From the NCBI GenBank assembly GCA_045605145.1, contig JAZUPH010000030.1, positions 1 to 52,941 of the forward strand: a stretch of 52,941 bases of DNA, read 5' to 3'. The notes beneath the pieces were generated by a model. It was not told where the DNA came from, made no database searches, and was given only the letters and a program-made list of their open reading frames with translations. Below, in pieces: positions 24,501 through 32,644 of this stretch. Within the stretch, counting starts at the first letter, position 1. Each line of letters opens with the position of its first letter. The translations under genes were made by a program, and so were the position numbers. This stretch comes from CAMNAO01 sp045605145. Lineage in GTDB: Bacteria; Bacillota; Clostridia; Oscillospirales; Oscillospiraceae.

Positions 24501-25108
24501 TGTTGAAAGAACTGCTGTCCATTCTGTTCAGAATGGTCTTTACCGAGAACTATGTTCTGGTCCAGTTTCTGGCCATCTGCCCCTTCCTCGGTGTCTCGAA
24601 AAAGCTGGATTCCAGCGTGGGTATGAGCGGTGCGGTCATCTTCGTTATGACCCTGGCCTCCGCCGTGACCCATCTTATATATCAGTGCATCATGGTGCCG
24701 CTGAATATAACCTACCTTTCCACGATTATTTTCATCCTCGTCATCGCAACGCTGGTGCAGTTTGTGGAGATCGTGCTTAAAAAGTTCATCCCCACCCTGC
24801 ATCATTCACTGGGCGTGTACCTGCCCCTTATCACCACCAACTGCGCCGTTCTGGCGGTGACCCTGCTGAATGTTGACAGCGGCTACACCGCGGTTGAAGG
24901 CGGTTTCGCCCTTAGCTGTATGAACGGTTTTGCCGCCGGTCTGGGCTTCGCCGTGGCGATGATCCTGTTCTGCGGCGTCCGTAAAACGCTGGAGTATGCC
25001 AAGCCCCCCAAGTGCTTTGAGGGTCTGCCCATCACACTTATTGCCGCCGCGCTGACTTCCATGACCTTCATGGGCTTCACCGGCATGGCCGAGAACCTGT
25101 TCGGTTAA
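24500..25108 (+). CDS. rnfA: Rnf complex subunit A
   Basis: A 202-residue membrane subunit with about six helices. It begins FRMVFTENYVLVQFLAICPF and contains LGVYLPLITTNCAVLAVTL, with conserved Cys residues that can bridge the membrane iron-sulfur cluster with RnfE. Its start overlaps the rnfE stop, and rnfB follows after ten bases. Confidence 0.95.
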   Translation: MLKELLSILFRMVFTENYVLVQFLAICPFLGVSKKLDSSVGMSGAVIFVMTLASAVTHLIYQCIMVPLNITYLSTIIFILVIATLVQFVEIVLKKFIPTLHHSLGVYLPLITTNCAVLAVTLLNVDSGYTAVEGGFALSCMNGFAAGLGFAVAMILFCGVRKTLEYAKPPKCFEGLPITLIAAALTSMTFMGFTGMAENLFG

Positions 25109-25118
25109 GGAGGGGACT

Positions 25119-25967
25119 ATGACTGCAATAATCAGTGCTGTTGCCGTCCTGATGCTCCTTGGTGTCGCCGCTGCTCTGCTGCTTACTGTTGCGGCGATGT
25201 ATATGAGCGTACCCGTGGATGAGAGCTTCCCCGCCATTCGTGAATGTCTCCCCGGTGCAAACTGCGGCGGCTGCGGCTTTGCCGGCTGTGACGGCTATGC
25301 CCAGGCCCTCGCCAAGGGGGAGGAGAAGCGCACGAACCTTTGTACCCCCGGCGGCGACGGCGTTTCCAGAAAACTCAGTGAGCTCATGGGCACACCCTAT
25401 GAAGAAGTGATTGAGCAGGTTGCCTTCATCCACTGCATGGGCGACTGCAACACCGCGAAGATCAAATACAACTATGACGGTATCGAGTCCTGCGCCGCGG
25501 CCAACCTGATGTACAACGGCCGCTACGCCTGCACCTACGGCTGTCTCGGCCTGGGCGACTGTGTGCGCGCCTGCCCCAACAATGCGCTGAGGATCGTCAA
25601 CGGTATCGCCGTGGTCAATCCCCGCCTTTGCAGCGGCTGCGGCATCTGCACCGGGACCTGCCCCAACCACCTGGCCCGTCTGATGCCCGACACCAACAAG
25701 GTGGTCAACACCTGCAGCAACACAGAAAAGGGCGCTGTCGCCCGCCTGCAGTGCTCCAACGCCTGCATCGGCTGCAAGCTGTGCGAAAGAAACTGCCCCG
25801 AAGGCGCCATCAAGGTTGAGAACAATCTGGCTGTCATTGACTATGACAAGTGCAGCAACTGCGGCAAGTGCGCAAGTGTCTGCCCCATAAACTGCCTTAA
25901 GATCTACGACCTGACCGGCGTGCACAATGCCGCCAAGCCTGAAAAAGAGGAAAAGGCAGTAAACTGA
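25119..25967 (+). CDS. rnfB: Rnf complex subunit B (ferredoxin-like)
   Basis: A 282-residue subunit that accepts electrons from reduced ferredoxin. An N-terminal membrane helix (about residues 4-28) anchors it. Next comes the Fe-S domain CLPGANCGGCGFAGCDGYA, then several 4Fe-4S ferredoxin motifs: CLGLGDCVRACPN, CSGCGICTGTCPN, CIGCKLCERNCP and CSNCGKCASVCP. The cluster-rich C-terminal half is typical of acetogen and gut-clostridial RnfB. AGGAGG precedes its start. Confidence 0.96.
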   Translation: MTAIISAVAVLMLLGVAAALLLTVAAMYMSVPVDESFPAIRECLPGANCGGCGFAGCDGYAQALAKGEEKRTNLCTPGGDGVSRKLSELMGTPYEEVIEQVAFIHCMGDCNTAKIKYNYDGIESCAAANLMYNGRYACTYGCLGLGDCVRACPNNALRIVNGIAVVNPRLCSGCGICTGTCPNHLARLMPDTNKVVNTCSNTEKGAVARLQCSNACIGCKLCERNCPEGAIKVENNLAVIDYDKCSNCGKCASVCPINCLKIYDLTGVHNAAKPEKEEKAVN

Positions 25968-25982
25968 TACTATGATCGAAGC

Positions 25983-26008
25983 AAAAGCCGCCCTATCCGG
26001 CGGCTTTT
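25983..26008 (+). terminator. Terminator or attenuator after rnfB
   Basis: AAAAGCCGCC pairs with GGCGGCTTTT (25983-25992 with 25999-26008), followed by GTGTT. It probably lowers, rather than abolishes, read-through into the NusG-II gene, since that gene has no clear promoter of its own. Confidence 0.6.
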
Positions 26009-26024
26009 GTGTTATAATAGGAGC

Positions 26025-26411
26025 ATGGAAAAGGATAAGCGGAACAAAACAGTAAAAACGGCCGACCTTATACTCATCGGCGGCCTTATCGGCATAGCAT
26101 TGCTATGCCTTGCCGTGCTGCTCATTTTCCGCAGTGACGGTGCCTTTGCCGCGGTGTATGTGGATGGCGATGAGGTCGGGCGTTACCCCCTCGGCGAGGA
26201 TGCGCTCATCGAGCTGGAGGGTTTTGGCGGCGGGCACAATACGCTGGTAATATCCGGCGGATGCGCCGATGTGACCGATGCCGACTGCCCCGACAGACTG
26301 TGCGTCAATTCCCGCCCCATTCGCTATGACGGGGAGAGTATTATCTGCCTGCCCCATCGGCTGACGGTGACTATAGAGGGCGGGGAAGACAGCGGGGTGG
26401 ATCTGCCATGA
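26025..26411 (+). CDS. NusG domain II-containing membrane-anchored protein
   Basis: A 128-residue protein with a short charged N-terminus, one membrane helix (about residues 14-35) and an external beta-rich domain of the NusG-II type, ending in CPDRLCVNSRPIRYDGESIICLPHRLTV. The paired Cys residues around DADCPDRLC and the CLPH motif are typical of this family. Such proteins commonly accompany FMN-binding and Rnf genes in clostridia, which fits the position here, but no activity is known to me. TAGGAG precedes the ATG at 26025. It overlaps the next gene by four bases. Confidence 0.8.
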   Translation: MEKDKRNKTVKTADLILIGGLIGIALLCLAVLLIFRSDGAFAAVYVDGDEVGRYPLGEDALIELEGFGGGHNTLVISGGCADVTDADCPDRLCVNSRPIRYDGESIICLPHRLTVTIEGGEDSGVDLP

Positions 26412-26896
26412 CAAAGACCGGACGACTGACTGCGCTGGCACTGCTGGCGGCCCTTGCCATGGTGCTCAGCTATCTCGAGTCCCTGCTCCCGTCCCCGGGC
26501 ATACCCGGCGTGAAGCTGGGCCTTGCCAATGTGGCGGTTATATTTGCCCTGTATCGCCTGGGCTTTTGGCAGGCGGGGGTAATATCCCTTGTGCGCGTTG
26601 CCGCGGTGTCCATGCTCTTCGGCAGCTTTGCCGCCTTTGCATACAGTGTGGCGGGTGCGGTGCTGAGCCTTGCGGTCATGGCGCTGCTGCGTAAAAGCGG
26701 AGTGTTTTCCTCCACCGGCGTCAGCGCGGCGGGCGGCGTGGCACACAACGCGGGGCAGATACTTATGGCTGCCGTACTTTTGGGCACGGATAAGGTGGTG
26801 TGGTATCTGCCGGTGCTGATAGTCACGGGTACGCTGTCGGGCGTGCTGGTCGGTCTTGCCGGCGCGGCACTGATAAAGCGCAGGGACATAAAATAA
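26408..26896 (+). CDS. Gx transporter family protein (heptaprenyl diphosphate synthase component I-like)
   Basis: A 162-residue integral membrane protein with five or so helices, matching the Hpre_diP_synt_I/Gx transporter family: LLPSPGIPGVKLGLANVAVIFALYR is cut by the characteristic Gly-rich loop, with a late GGVAHNAGQIL motif. The old name reflects annotation history. Its ECF-transporter-like fold suggests membrane uptake or a role linked to the redox complex. It is the last gene of the rnf transcription unit and is followed by a strong terminator. Confidence 0.82.
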   Translation: MTKTGRLTALALLAALAMVLSYLESLLPSPGIPGVKLGLANVAVIFALYRLGFWQAGVISLVRVAAVSMLFGSFAAFAYSVAGAVLSLAVMALLRKSGVFSSTGVSAAGGVAHNAGQILMAAVLLGTDKVVWYLPVLIVTGTLSGVLVGLAGAALIKRRDIK

Positions 26897-26907
26897 TGAC
26901 ATAAGAC

Positions 26908-26940
26908 AAAGAAGGTATGGCACAGCGCCATACCTTCTTT
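26908..26940. terminator. Bidirectional terminator
   Basis: A perfect 14-bp stem (26908-26921 with 26927-26940), with A-rich and T-rich flanks, lies between the convergent rnf and amidohydrolase transcripts. Confidence 0.9.
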
Positions 26941-26946
26941 CTTCTT

Positions 26947-27759
26947 TTACTTCAGCGAAAGCCCGAATACCTTGATCGCGTTGCCGGAGAGTATTTTTTC
27001 ATACTCCTCATCGCTAAGGCCGAGGCTCATAAGATAGTCCAGCTCAGGCTGTGCCGCCCACATGGGATAGTCTGTGCCGAAAAGCACCTTGTCCGCGCCG
27101 TAGCTGCGGATGATCCTCAGTGCCGCGGCCTTGTCAATGGCGTAGAAGCTGGAGGAGCAGTCAACGTACAGATTGGGCAGCTCATGCATCTTCTCGGCGG
27201 CCTCCTCCCAGATGGACCAGCCGCCCATGTGGGCGCCGATGACGGTCAGCCCGCTGTATATCTCCAGCACGGGCATCAGCCGGTTGGGGTTGGAAAAATC
27301 ATAGCGGTAGTCGCCGGTGTGCATCAGTATGGGCAGCCCTTCCCGCTCACAGATCTCATAGATTTTCAGACAGCGGTAGTCATCGATCTTGAACTGCTGT
27401 ATATCCGGGTGGAGCTTAACACCCTTCAGTCCCAGCTCAATGGCGTGGCGAATGTCACCCTCCTGGTCGGCACTGTCCGGATGCAGGGTACCAAGGCCGG
27501 TCAGCCTGCCAGGATTGTCCGCAACACTGCGGGCAATGAACTCGTTGATGCTCTGCACCTGCCTGGGAGTGGTCGCCACGGACTGGACGAGGAAGTGGTC
27601 AATCCCCGCCTCCGTCCCCTGTTTTAGAAGGGTGGACACCGATCCGTCCAGCGCGGAAACGATGTCATAAAATCTGTCTGTGCCCGCCACAGCCTTGGCC
27701 GCGATCTTGTCGGGGTAGATGTGGCAGTGGGCATCAATTACATATTTGCCGTTGATCAT
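26947..27759 (-). CDS. Amidohydrolase-family (Amidohydro_2) TIM-barrel hydrolase
   Basis: A 270-residue metal-dependent hydrolase or decarboxylase of the amidohydrolase-2 group. The N-terminal metal site DAHCHIYP (HxH), a GVKLHP strand, HTGDYRYDF, HMGG and the C-terminal Asp in VLFGTDYPMW are all present. The substrate is unknown. It overlaps the end of the upstream TIM-barrel/acyl-CoA synthetase gene by one base and so belongs to the Leu T-box transcription unit, suggesting a role linked to leucine or isovalerate metabolism. Confidence 0.85.
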   Translation of the reverse strand: MINGKYVIDAHCHIYPDKIAAKAVAGTDRFYDIVSALDGSVSTLLKQGTEAGIDHFLVQSVATTPRQVQSINEFIARSVADNPGRLTGLGTLHPDSADQEGDIRHAIELGLKGVKLHPDIQQFKIDDYRCLKIYEICEREGLPILMHTGDYRYDFSNPNRLMPVLEIYSGLTVIGAHMGGWSIWEEAAEKMHELPNLYVDCSSSFYAIDKAAALRIIRSYGADKVLFGTDYPMWAAQPELDYLMSLGLSDEEYEKILSGNAIKVFGLSLK

Positions 27760-30281
27760 CAGGCGGTCACTATGCTGTCAGCCTTCTGCAGACCCAGTTT
27801 GATGACAGCATCCTCTCTCATCTTGTATTTAAGGATCTTGCCGGCGGCGTTCATGGGGAAGGAATCCACGAAGTCCACATATCTGGGCACCTTGTGCCGT
27901 GCCATGTTGTCGCCGATGTACTTCTTCATCTCGTCCTCGGTCATTTCCATGCCCTCTTTGAGGATGACGCAGGCCATGATCTGCTCGCCGTACTGCTCAT
28001 CCGGCACGCCGATAACCTGCACGTCACTGACTTTGGGGTGGGTATAAATGAACTCCTCGATCTCTTTGGGGTAGATATTCTCACCGCCGCGGATGATCAT
28101 GTCCTTAAGTCTGCCGGTGATGCGGTAGTTGCCCTCGGGCGTGCGGCAGGCAAGGTCGCCGGTGTGGAGCCAGCCGTCCTTATCGATGGCGGCGGCGGTA
28201 GCCTTGGGCATCTTGTAATAGCCCTTCATGATGTTGTAGCCCCGGGCCACAAATTCACCGGTCACCTCGTCCGGGCAATCCTCACCGGTCTCGGGGTCGA
28301 CGATCTTACACTCAATTTCCGGCAGGGCGCGACCGACGGTGCCCACGCGCACCTCAATGGGGTCGTCTGTGGAGCTCATGGTGCAGCCGGGCGAGGCCTC
28401 GGTCTGGCCGTAGACGATGGTAATCTCCTTCATGTTCATTTTCTCCACCACGTCACGCATTGCGGAGATGGGGCAGGGGCTGCCGGCCATAATGCCGGTG
28501 CGCATATAGGAGAAGTCCGTCTTGGCAAAGTCGGCATGCTCAAGCATGGCGATGAACATGGTGGGCACGCCGTGGAAGGCGGTGATATGCTCGTTATGGA
28601 TGCAGGCCAGAGAGGCCTTTGCCGAGAAGTAGGGCAGGGGCAGCAGTGTGCCGCCGTGGGTCATGGTGGCCGTCATAGCCAGCACCATGCCGAAGCAGTG
28701 GAACATAGGCACATGGATCATCATCCTGTCGGCGGTGGACAGATCCATGCGGTCGCCGATGCACTTGCCGTTGTTGACGATATTATGGTGGGTCAGCATG
28801 ACGCCCTTGGGGAAGCCGGTGGTGCCGGAGGTGTACTGCATATTGCACACATCGTCCTTATCCACGGCGGCGGCCATGCGCTGGATCTTCTCCAGCGGCA
28901 CCTGATTGGCGCGCTCAAGCGCCTCATTCCACTCAAGGCAGCCCTTCTGCCTGAAGCCGACGGTAATAACATTGCGCAGGAACGGCAGCTTCCGGGCGTG
29001 CAGGGGCGTGCCGGCCTTGTGGGTATTAAGCTCGGGGCATAGGCGGGCGACGATCTCGCCATAGCTGCTGTCCTTGGCGCCCTCGGTCATGATGATGGTG
29101 TGGGTGTCCGACTGGCGGAACAGATACTCCGCCTCGGCGATCTTGTACGCGGTGTTCACGGTGACCAGAACCGCGCCTATCTTCACCGTGGCCCAGAAGG
29201 CGATGTACCACTGGGGCACGTTGGAAGCCCACACGGCAACGTGAGTGCCGGCCTTGACACCCAGAGACACCAGAACGCGGGCAAAATTGTCCACATCGTC
29301 ACGGAACTGGCTGTAAGTGCGGGTGTAGTCCAGTGTGGTGTATTTGAAGGCGTACTGGTCGGGGAACTCTTCCACCATGCGGTCGAGCACGTCGGAGAAG
29401 GTGGCGTCGATAAGCAGCTCTTTCTTCCAGACGTACTTGCCGGTGTGCGCCTTGTTGTAATACAGGGTCGGCTCATTGCGGGAGGTGTCGCTGTACTGGC
29501 GCATATAGCCCACGAACTGGGAGAAGATTATCTCCATATCGTCCAGCTCCTCACACCACTCGGGGTTCCATACCAGGGAGATAAAGCCATCGTAATTGAC
29601 TGAGCGCAGGGCCAGCATGATGTCCTTTATGGGCAGCTCACCCTCACCCAACAGGCAGAATTCAACGCCGTCTGCGCTGCGCATAGCGTCGTTTATATGC
29701 ACATGGCGGACGTAGGCGCCCAGGTTCTTGATGATCTCGTCGGGGCTCTCCCCGGCGCCGAAGTAGGCGGCGGACATATTCCACAGCGCCCCCAGATTGT
29801 CGCAGGCGAAGCTGTCCAGCAGGTCGCGCAGGCGGGCAGTGTTGCTGAAAAGACCTGCGGTCTCCACCACCAGGGTGATGCCGGCGGCTTCGGCCCCGGG
29901 CAGCACCTCACGCACCAATGCGGCGGTGTTGGCTGCGGCACAGTCGGTATCCTCATGTGCCTCGGCACGGATACGCAGGCAGGGAATGTCCAGATTGGAG
30001 GCGATTTCGATGCACTTTTCGATCTCGGCGACGGAGGCCTCGGTGACGCCCAGGGCGATGTCGCAGATGGCATCAATGCAGGGGATGCGCAGTTTGCGCT
30101 CACGCAGGCGGCGTATGGTTGCCGCGGCGGTGTAGTCGTGGAAGGCGCCGTCCTTATCGGTGAAAAGGCGGTTGTGGATGTTGTGCAGCTCAATTCCCTC
30201 GAAATTCAGGTCCCGGGCAATGTCGCAAAATTCTTCAAAGCTGTTGTTGTGCCAGCCTTTTGTTGAGAATGACAGCTTCAT
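27759..30281 (-). CDS. Fusion: xylose-isomerase-like TIM barrel plus AMP-forming acyl-CoA synthetase
   Basis: An 840-residue two-domain protein. Residues 1 to about 270 form a sugar-phosphate isomerase/epimerase-type TIM barrel with VVETAG and VRHVHINDA strands; the last metal-ligand position, commonly Glu in SLEWNPEW-like strands, reads SLVWNPEW. Residues from about 290 on are an adenylate-forming acyl-CoA ligase with YTSGTTGFPKG, YGQTEASPG, the Asp of GWLHTGDLA and the catalytic Lys in NAAGKILKYK. The ligase half should activate a carboxylic acid to its CoA thioester; I infer isovalerate from the Leu T-box upstream. It starts three bases after the LeuA-like gene. Confidence 0.88.
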   Translation of the reverse strand: MKLSFSTKGWHNNSFEEFCDIARDLNFEGIELHNIHNRLFTDKDGAFHDYTAAATIRRLRERKLRIPCIDAICDIALGVTEASVAEIEKCIEIASNLDIPCLRIRAEAHEDTDCAAANTAALVREVLPGAEAAGITLVVETAGLFSNTARLRDLLDSFACDNLGALWNMSAAYFGAGESPDEIIKNLGAYVRHVHINDAMRSADGVEFCLLGEGELPIKDIMLALRSVNYDGFISLVWNPEWCEELDDMEIIFSQFVGYMRQYSDTSRNEPTLYYNKAHTGKYVWKKELLIDATFSDVLDRMVEEFPDQYAFKYTTLDYTRTYSQFRDDVDNFARVLVSLGVKAGTHVAVWASNVPQWYIAFWATVKIGAVLVTVNTAYKIAEAEYLFRQSDTHTIIMTEGAKDSSYGEIVARLCPELNTHKAGTPLHARKLPFLRNVITVGFRQKGCLEWNEALERANQVPLEKIQRMAAAVDKDDVCNMQYTSGTTGFPKGVMLTHHNIVNNGKCIGDRMDLSTADRMMIHVPMFHCFGMVLAMTATMTHGGTLLPLPYFSAKASLACIHNEHITAFHGVPTMFIAMLEHADFAKTDFSYMRTGIMAGSPCPISAMRDVVEKMNMKEITIVYGQTEASPGCTMSSTDDPIEVRVGTVGRALPEIECKIVDPETGEDCPDEVTGEFVARGYNIMKGYYKMPKATAAAIDKDGWLHTGDLACRTPEGNYRITGRLKDMIIRGGENIYPKEIEEFIYTHPKVSDVQVIGVPDEQYGEQIMACVILKEGMEMTEDEMKKYIGDNMARHKVPRYVDFVDSFPMNAAGKILKYKMREDAVIKLGLQKADSIVTA

Positions 30282-30284
30282 TGA

Positions 30285-31664
30285 TTACGCCTCCTCATAG
30301 ACGATCTTGTTGATGGCGTTGATGTACGCCCTGATGCTGGCACCGATAATATCGGTGGAAATGCCGTTGCCGGAATAGAGCTTGCCACCCGAGCGCAGCT
30401 TGACAAGGGCGGAACCCATTGCCTCCTTGCCTTCGGTGACGGCCTGGATCTGGAAATCGTCCAGCTCATAATGGCGGCCGACGATCTGCTCAATGGCGAG
30501 GAAGGCGGCGTCGATGGGTCCGTTGCCGATGCACACGCCGTGAATAACACTGCCGTCGCGGCTCATGGCAATCTGGGCGCTGGAGGAGATAATGTTGCCG
30601 TTGTTGATAACATAGCTCTCCAGCTTGTATGCCGCGGGTACCTGCAGAGCAACCGTGGCAATGATGGCCTCCAGCTCTTTGGCACCCACGTTCTTTTTGG
30701 CTGCGGCCCGCTGGAACTCCTCATATACCTTTACCTGATCCTCGTCAGACAGGTCATAGCCCAGCTTTGCGGCGGCTGCGGAAACGGCTGCCTGATCGTC
30801 CTTGGCGTCAAGGCGGATGCCGATGTCATCGCCCTGAGATACATTCACAGCGGCCTTGCTGTCCCGGGCGTTGTCGGTCACCCGGCTTATCTGCTTGATG
30901 ATCCGCATAAGTTCGGTATATTTGATGCCGGCGGCAAAGCCGTAATTATCGCCGCAGTTTTTGACCATCATCGCAAAGCTCTCCAGCTCAACGGTGTCGC
31001 CGCCAACGGCGGTTTTCACATAGGTGACGCCCTTTCTCACGGCCAGGGCAGCCTGGGCGGAGGCGAGACCGTTCTTGTTGTCGCAGCGCACGCCGACGGG
31101 TGTGCCGGCCATGTCGATGATCCCGGCGGAGAAATCGGCGAAATCGTCGGGCATCATGCTGCCGGTGCTGTCGCATACCGAGACAAAGTCCGCGCCTGCG
31201 GCAACGGCGGCTTCGATGGCGCTTTTGAGTACCTCAGGCTCGGCACGGGTGGCGTCCACGGCGCAGAACTCAACACAGCTGCACTTTGCCTTGGCCATGG
31301 CCACGGCCTCACCCGCCCATTTGACCATGGCGGGTGCCTTTTTCCTGCCGATGTACTCCATACCCACCGGGGAGAGAGGCAGCTCAATACGGATGCAGCC
31401 GTGGGCGGCGTTGCTGAGTGCCGCGGCGGCGTTTTCAATGCTTTCGGCAGAGCTGCCGGCGGCGACGGAAATGATGCTGCCCTTGACAAAGGAGGAGATA
31501 GTGCGCACGAGCAGGATATCCGTCCTGACGTTGCTGATCTCCGGCAGTTCTATGATATCCACATTCAATCGCTCAAGCTGTCTTGCGATCTCCAGTTTCT
31601 CCTTGAAGCTGAAGCTGCTGCCCTCGCGGCAGAGAGTTGTGTCTGCGATTCGAATCTGTTTCAT
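30285..31664 (-). CDS. Divergent 2-isopropylmalate synthase (LeuA)-like protein
   Basis: A 459-residue HMGL/LeuA-family protein: a TIM barrel (about 1-270), a linker and a C-terminal LeuA-dimer-type regulatory domain (about 345-459, GNGPIDAAFLAIEQIV through STDIIGASIRAYINA). Catalytic motifs are altered: the usual TLRDGEQ reads TLCREGSS, the metal-binding HxHNDxG reads RCDNKNG, and the later GxGERAGN loop is absent. The first Asp of DTTL remains. So it may have a different reaction or be a leucine-binding, non-catalytic partner. It is the first gene after the Leu T-box. Confidence 0.8.
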   Translation of the reverse strand: MKQIRIADTTLCREGSSFSFKEKLEIARQLERLNVDIIELPEISNVRTDILLVRTISSFVKGSIISVAAGSSAESIENAAAALSNAAHGCIRIELPLSPVGMEYIGRKKAPAMVKWAGEAVAMAKAKCSCVEFCAVDATRAEPEVLKSAIEAAVAAGADFVSVCDSTGSMMPDDFADFSAGIIDMAGTPVGVRCDNKNGLASAQAALAVRKGVTYVKTAVGGDTVELESFAMMVKNCGDNYGFAAGIKYTELMRIIKQISRVTDNARDSKAAVNVSQGDDIGIRLDAKDDQAAVSAAAAKLGYDLSDEDQVKVYEEFQRAAAKKNVGAKELEAIIATVALQVPAAYKLESYVINNGNIISSSAQIAMSRDGSVIHGVCIGNGPIDAAFLAIEQIVGRHYELDDFQIQAVTEGKEAMGSALVKLRSGGKLYSGNGISTDIIGASIRAYINAINKIVYEEA

Positions 31665-31687
31665 AACGATTACTCCTTTTTGTCTGA

Positions 31688-31969
31688 TAAAACAAAAGTC
31701 CCTGAAGCCAGTATACTGACCTCAGGGACGAAAATACTTCCGCGGTACCACCCTGTTTGCCGTCGAAAAACAACGGCCAACTCAAAAAGCTCAATCAAGC
31801 TCTGCGCCATGGTAACGGGGCGATCCGTAACCGCCTACTGCTGTTTCAGCGGCTCTGCTCGGGAGTGAGGCTTCACCGGTCCGTCCATACCGCCTTGCAC
31901 CAAACGGCGGTTCTCTGAAATGACCCATGACCGGGAATAATTCCGTCAACGCATTTAAATAAAAAACTT
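31688..31969 (-). promoter_or_regulatory. T-box leader, Leu specifier (CUC)
   Basis: On the minus strand the leader contains the T-box core GGGTGGTACCGCGG (complement at 31740-31754), followed by a terminator hairpin (31698-31729) and a T-rich tail. Stem I carries the conserved GGTGCAA loop and ends in CCGAGC. The codon six bases before GAGC is CTC (31867-31869), giving leucine. Uncharged tRNA-Leu should stabilise the antiterminator and allow expression of the LeuA-like, fusion synthetase and amidohydrolase genes. GCC (Ala) two bases earlier is the alternative reading. Confidence 0.88.
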
Positions 31970-31975
31970 GGTCTG

Positions 31976-32004
31976 ATTTTAGCACTTGAATCGGAGCTTG
32001 TCAA
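31976..32004 (-). promoter_or_regulatory. Promoter of the Leu T-box unit
   Basis: On the minus strand: TTGACA (31999-32004), 17 bases and TAAAAT (31976-31981). Confidence 0.8.
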
Positions 32005-32102
32005 CAGATTAATATCGTCAAACAAAACAAAATTTACTGCTTTAAATTATAGAATATGAAGCCATTTTGTATCAGTTCCATCTATACTGCCGGCAAAGCG
32101 GG

Positions 32103-32276
32103 GCGCAAAGGCTCCCTTGTGTAAAGGGAGGCCGGAATCTTTGATTCCGGACGGAGGGATTGACAGGATAGGAATTATCAAGCACACGGTTCGTGTCTGC
32201 TTCTGATCAAAACAAGCCCTCAGTAAAAACTCAAACAGATCTTTGACAGCCCCCTTACGCAAGGGAGCCTTTGCGC
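32103..32276. repeat. MITE-like element with 17-bp terminal inverted repeats
   Basis: GCGCAAAGGCTCCCTTG (32103-32119) is repeated perfectly inverted at 32260-32276. Internal hairpins include CCGGAATC/GATTCCGG (32132-32150) and CTCCCTT/AAGGGAG. No gene lies inside. The length of 174 bases with a GGAGGGATTGACA-type interior resembles dispersed non-autonomous repeats seen in gut clostridia. No clear target duplication is visible. The flanking stretch 32005-32102 shows nothing I recognise. Confidence 0.7.
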
Positions 32277-32291
32277 AGCTTGCGGATAGTT

Positions 32292-32525
32292 TCATGTGCA
32301 GCTGCAGTTGCATGCTCCCTGCGCCTCCAATCGCGGACACCACCTGTCGTGGCATTGATCACACTTTTGCTGCCAATTATCGCAGCTGCAGCATATCAGA
32401 TAATCACATTCGTCACAGCAGCATTTGATCGCAACTCCGCTTGCATCGAAGAGGTGCCCGTTGCCTAAGCAGTCAACGCCGCCGTTTCCCGGGGTAAGTT
32501 CTGTTCCGGTTACATCAATTATCAT
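32292..32525 (-). CDS. Small cysteine-rich protein of unknown function
   Basis: A 77-residue protein that I do not recognise. The first 34 residues are Gly-rich with one Cys; the rest holds 13 further Cys in dense pairs (KCCCDEC, ICCSC, CDQC and a C-terminal CNCSC), 14 in total, with few hydrophobic residues and no signal peptide. This suggests a metal-binding or disulfide-rich product. The ATG at 32525 follows GGAGG. It is divergent from a small XRE regulator, and a perfect 40-bp palindrome lies between them. A MITE-like repeat lies just downstream. Confidence 0.65.
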   Translation of the reverse strand: MIIDVTGTELTPGNGGVDCLGNGHLFDASGVAIKCCCDECDYLICCSCDNWQQKCDQCHDRWCPRLEAQGACNCSCT

Positions 32526-32547
32526 ACATACCTCCACAGTACTCAAG

Positions 32548-32587
32548 CATATAGACTAATACATTATATAATGTATTAGTCTATATG
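32548..32587. promoter_or_regulatory. Perfect 40-bp palindrome with back-to-back -10 boxes
   Basis: The 20 bases at 32548-32567 are exactly the reverse complement of 32568-32587. Its centre holds TATAAT on both strands (plus 32567-32572, minus 32563-32568). For the minus strand a TTTACA -35 lies 17 bases away at 32586-32591. It is positioned as a shared operator/promoter between the Cys-rich gene and the XRE gene. Confidence 0.7.
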
Positions 32588-32644
32588 TAAAGAATGCATA
32601 AAAGATATTATAGCATCAAAATATAACTGATGCAGAGGTATCTT

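Noticed and set aside
26013..26018. TATAAT as a promoter for the NusG-II gene
   Set aside because: No -35 box lies 16-18 bases upstream, and the hexamer ends only six bases before the start codon, overlapping the ribosome binding region.
31867..31869. Reading the first T-box as alanine (GCC) rather than leucine (CUC)
   Set aside because: GCC lies two bases earlier than the position that aligns with GUA and AUC in the other two leaders. The constant six-base distance to GAGC favours CUC, although the call remains an alignment by eye.
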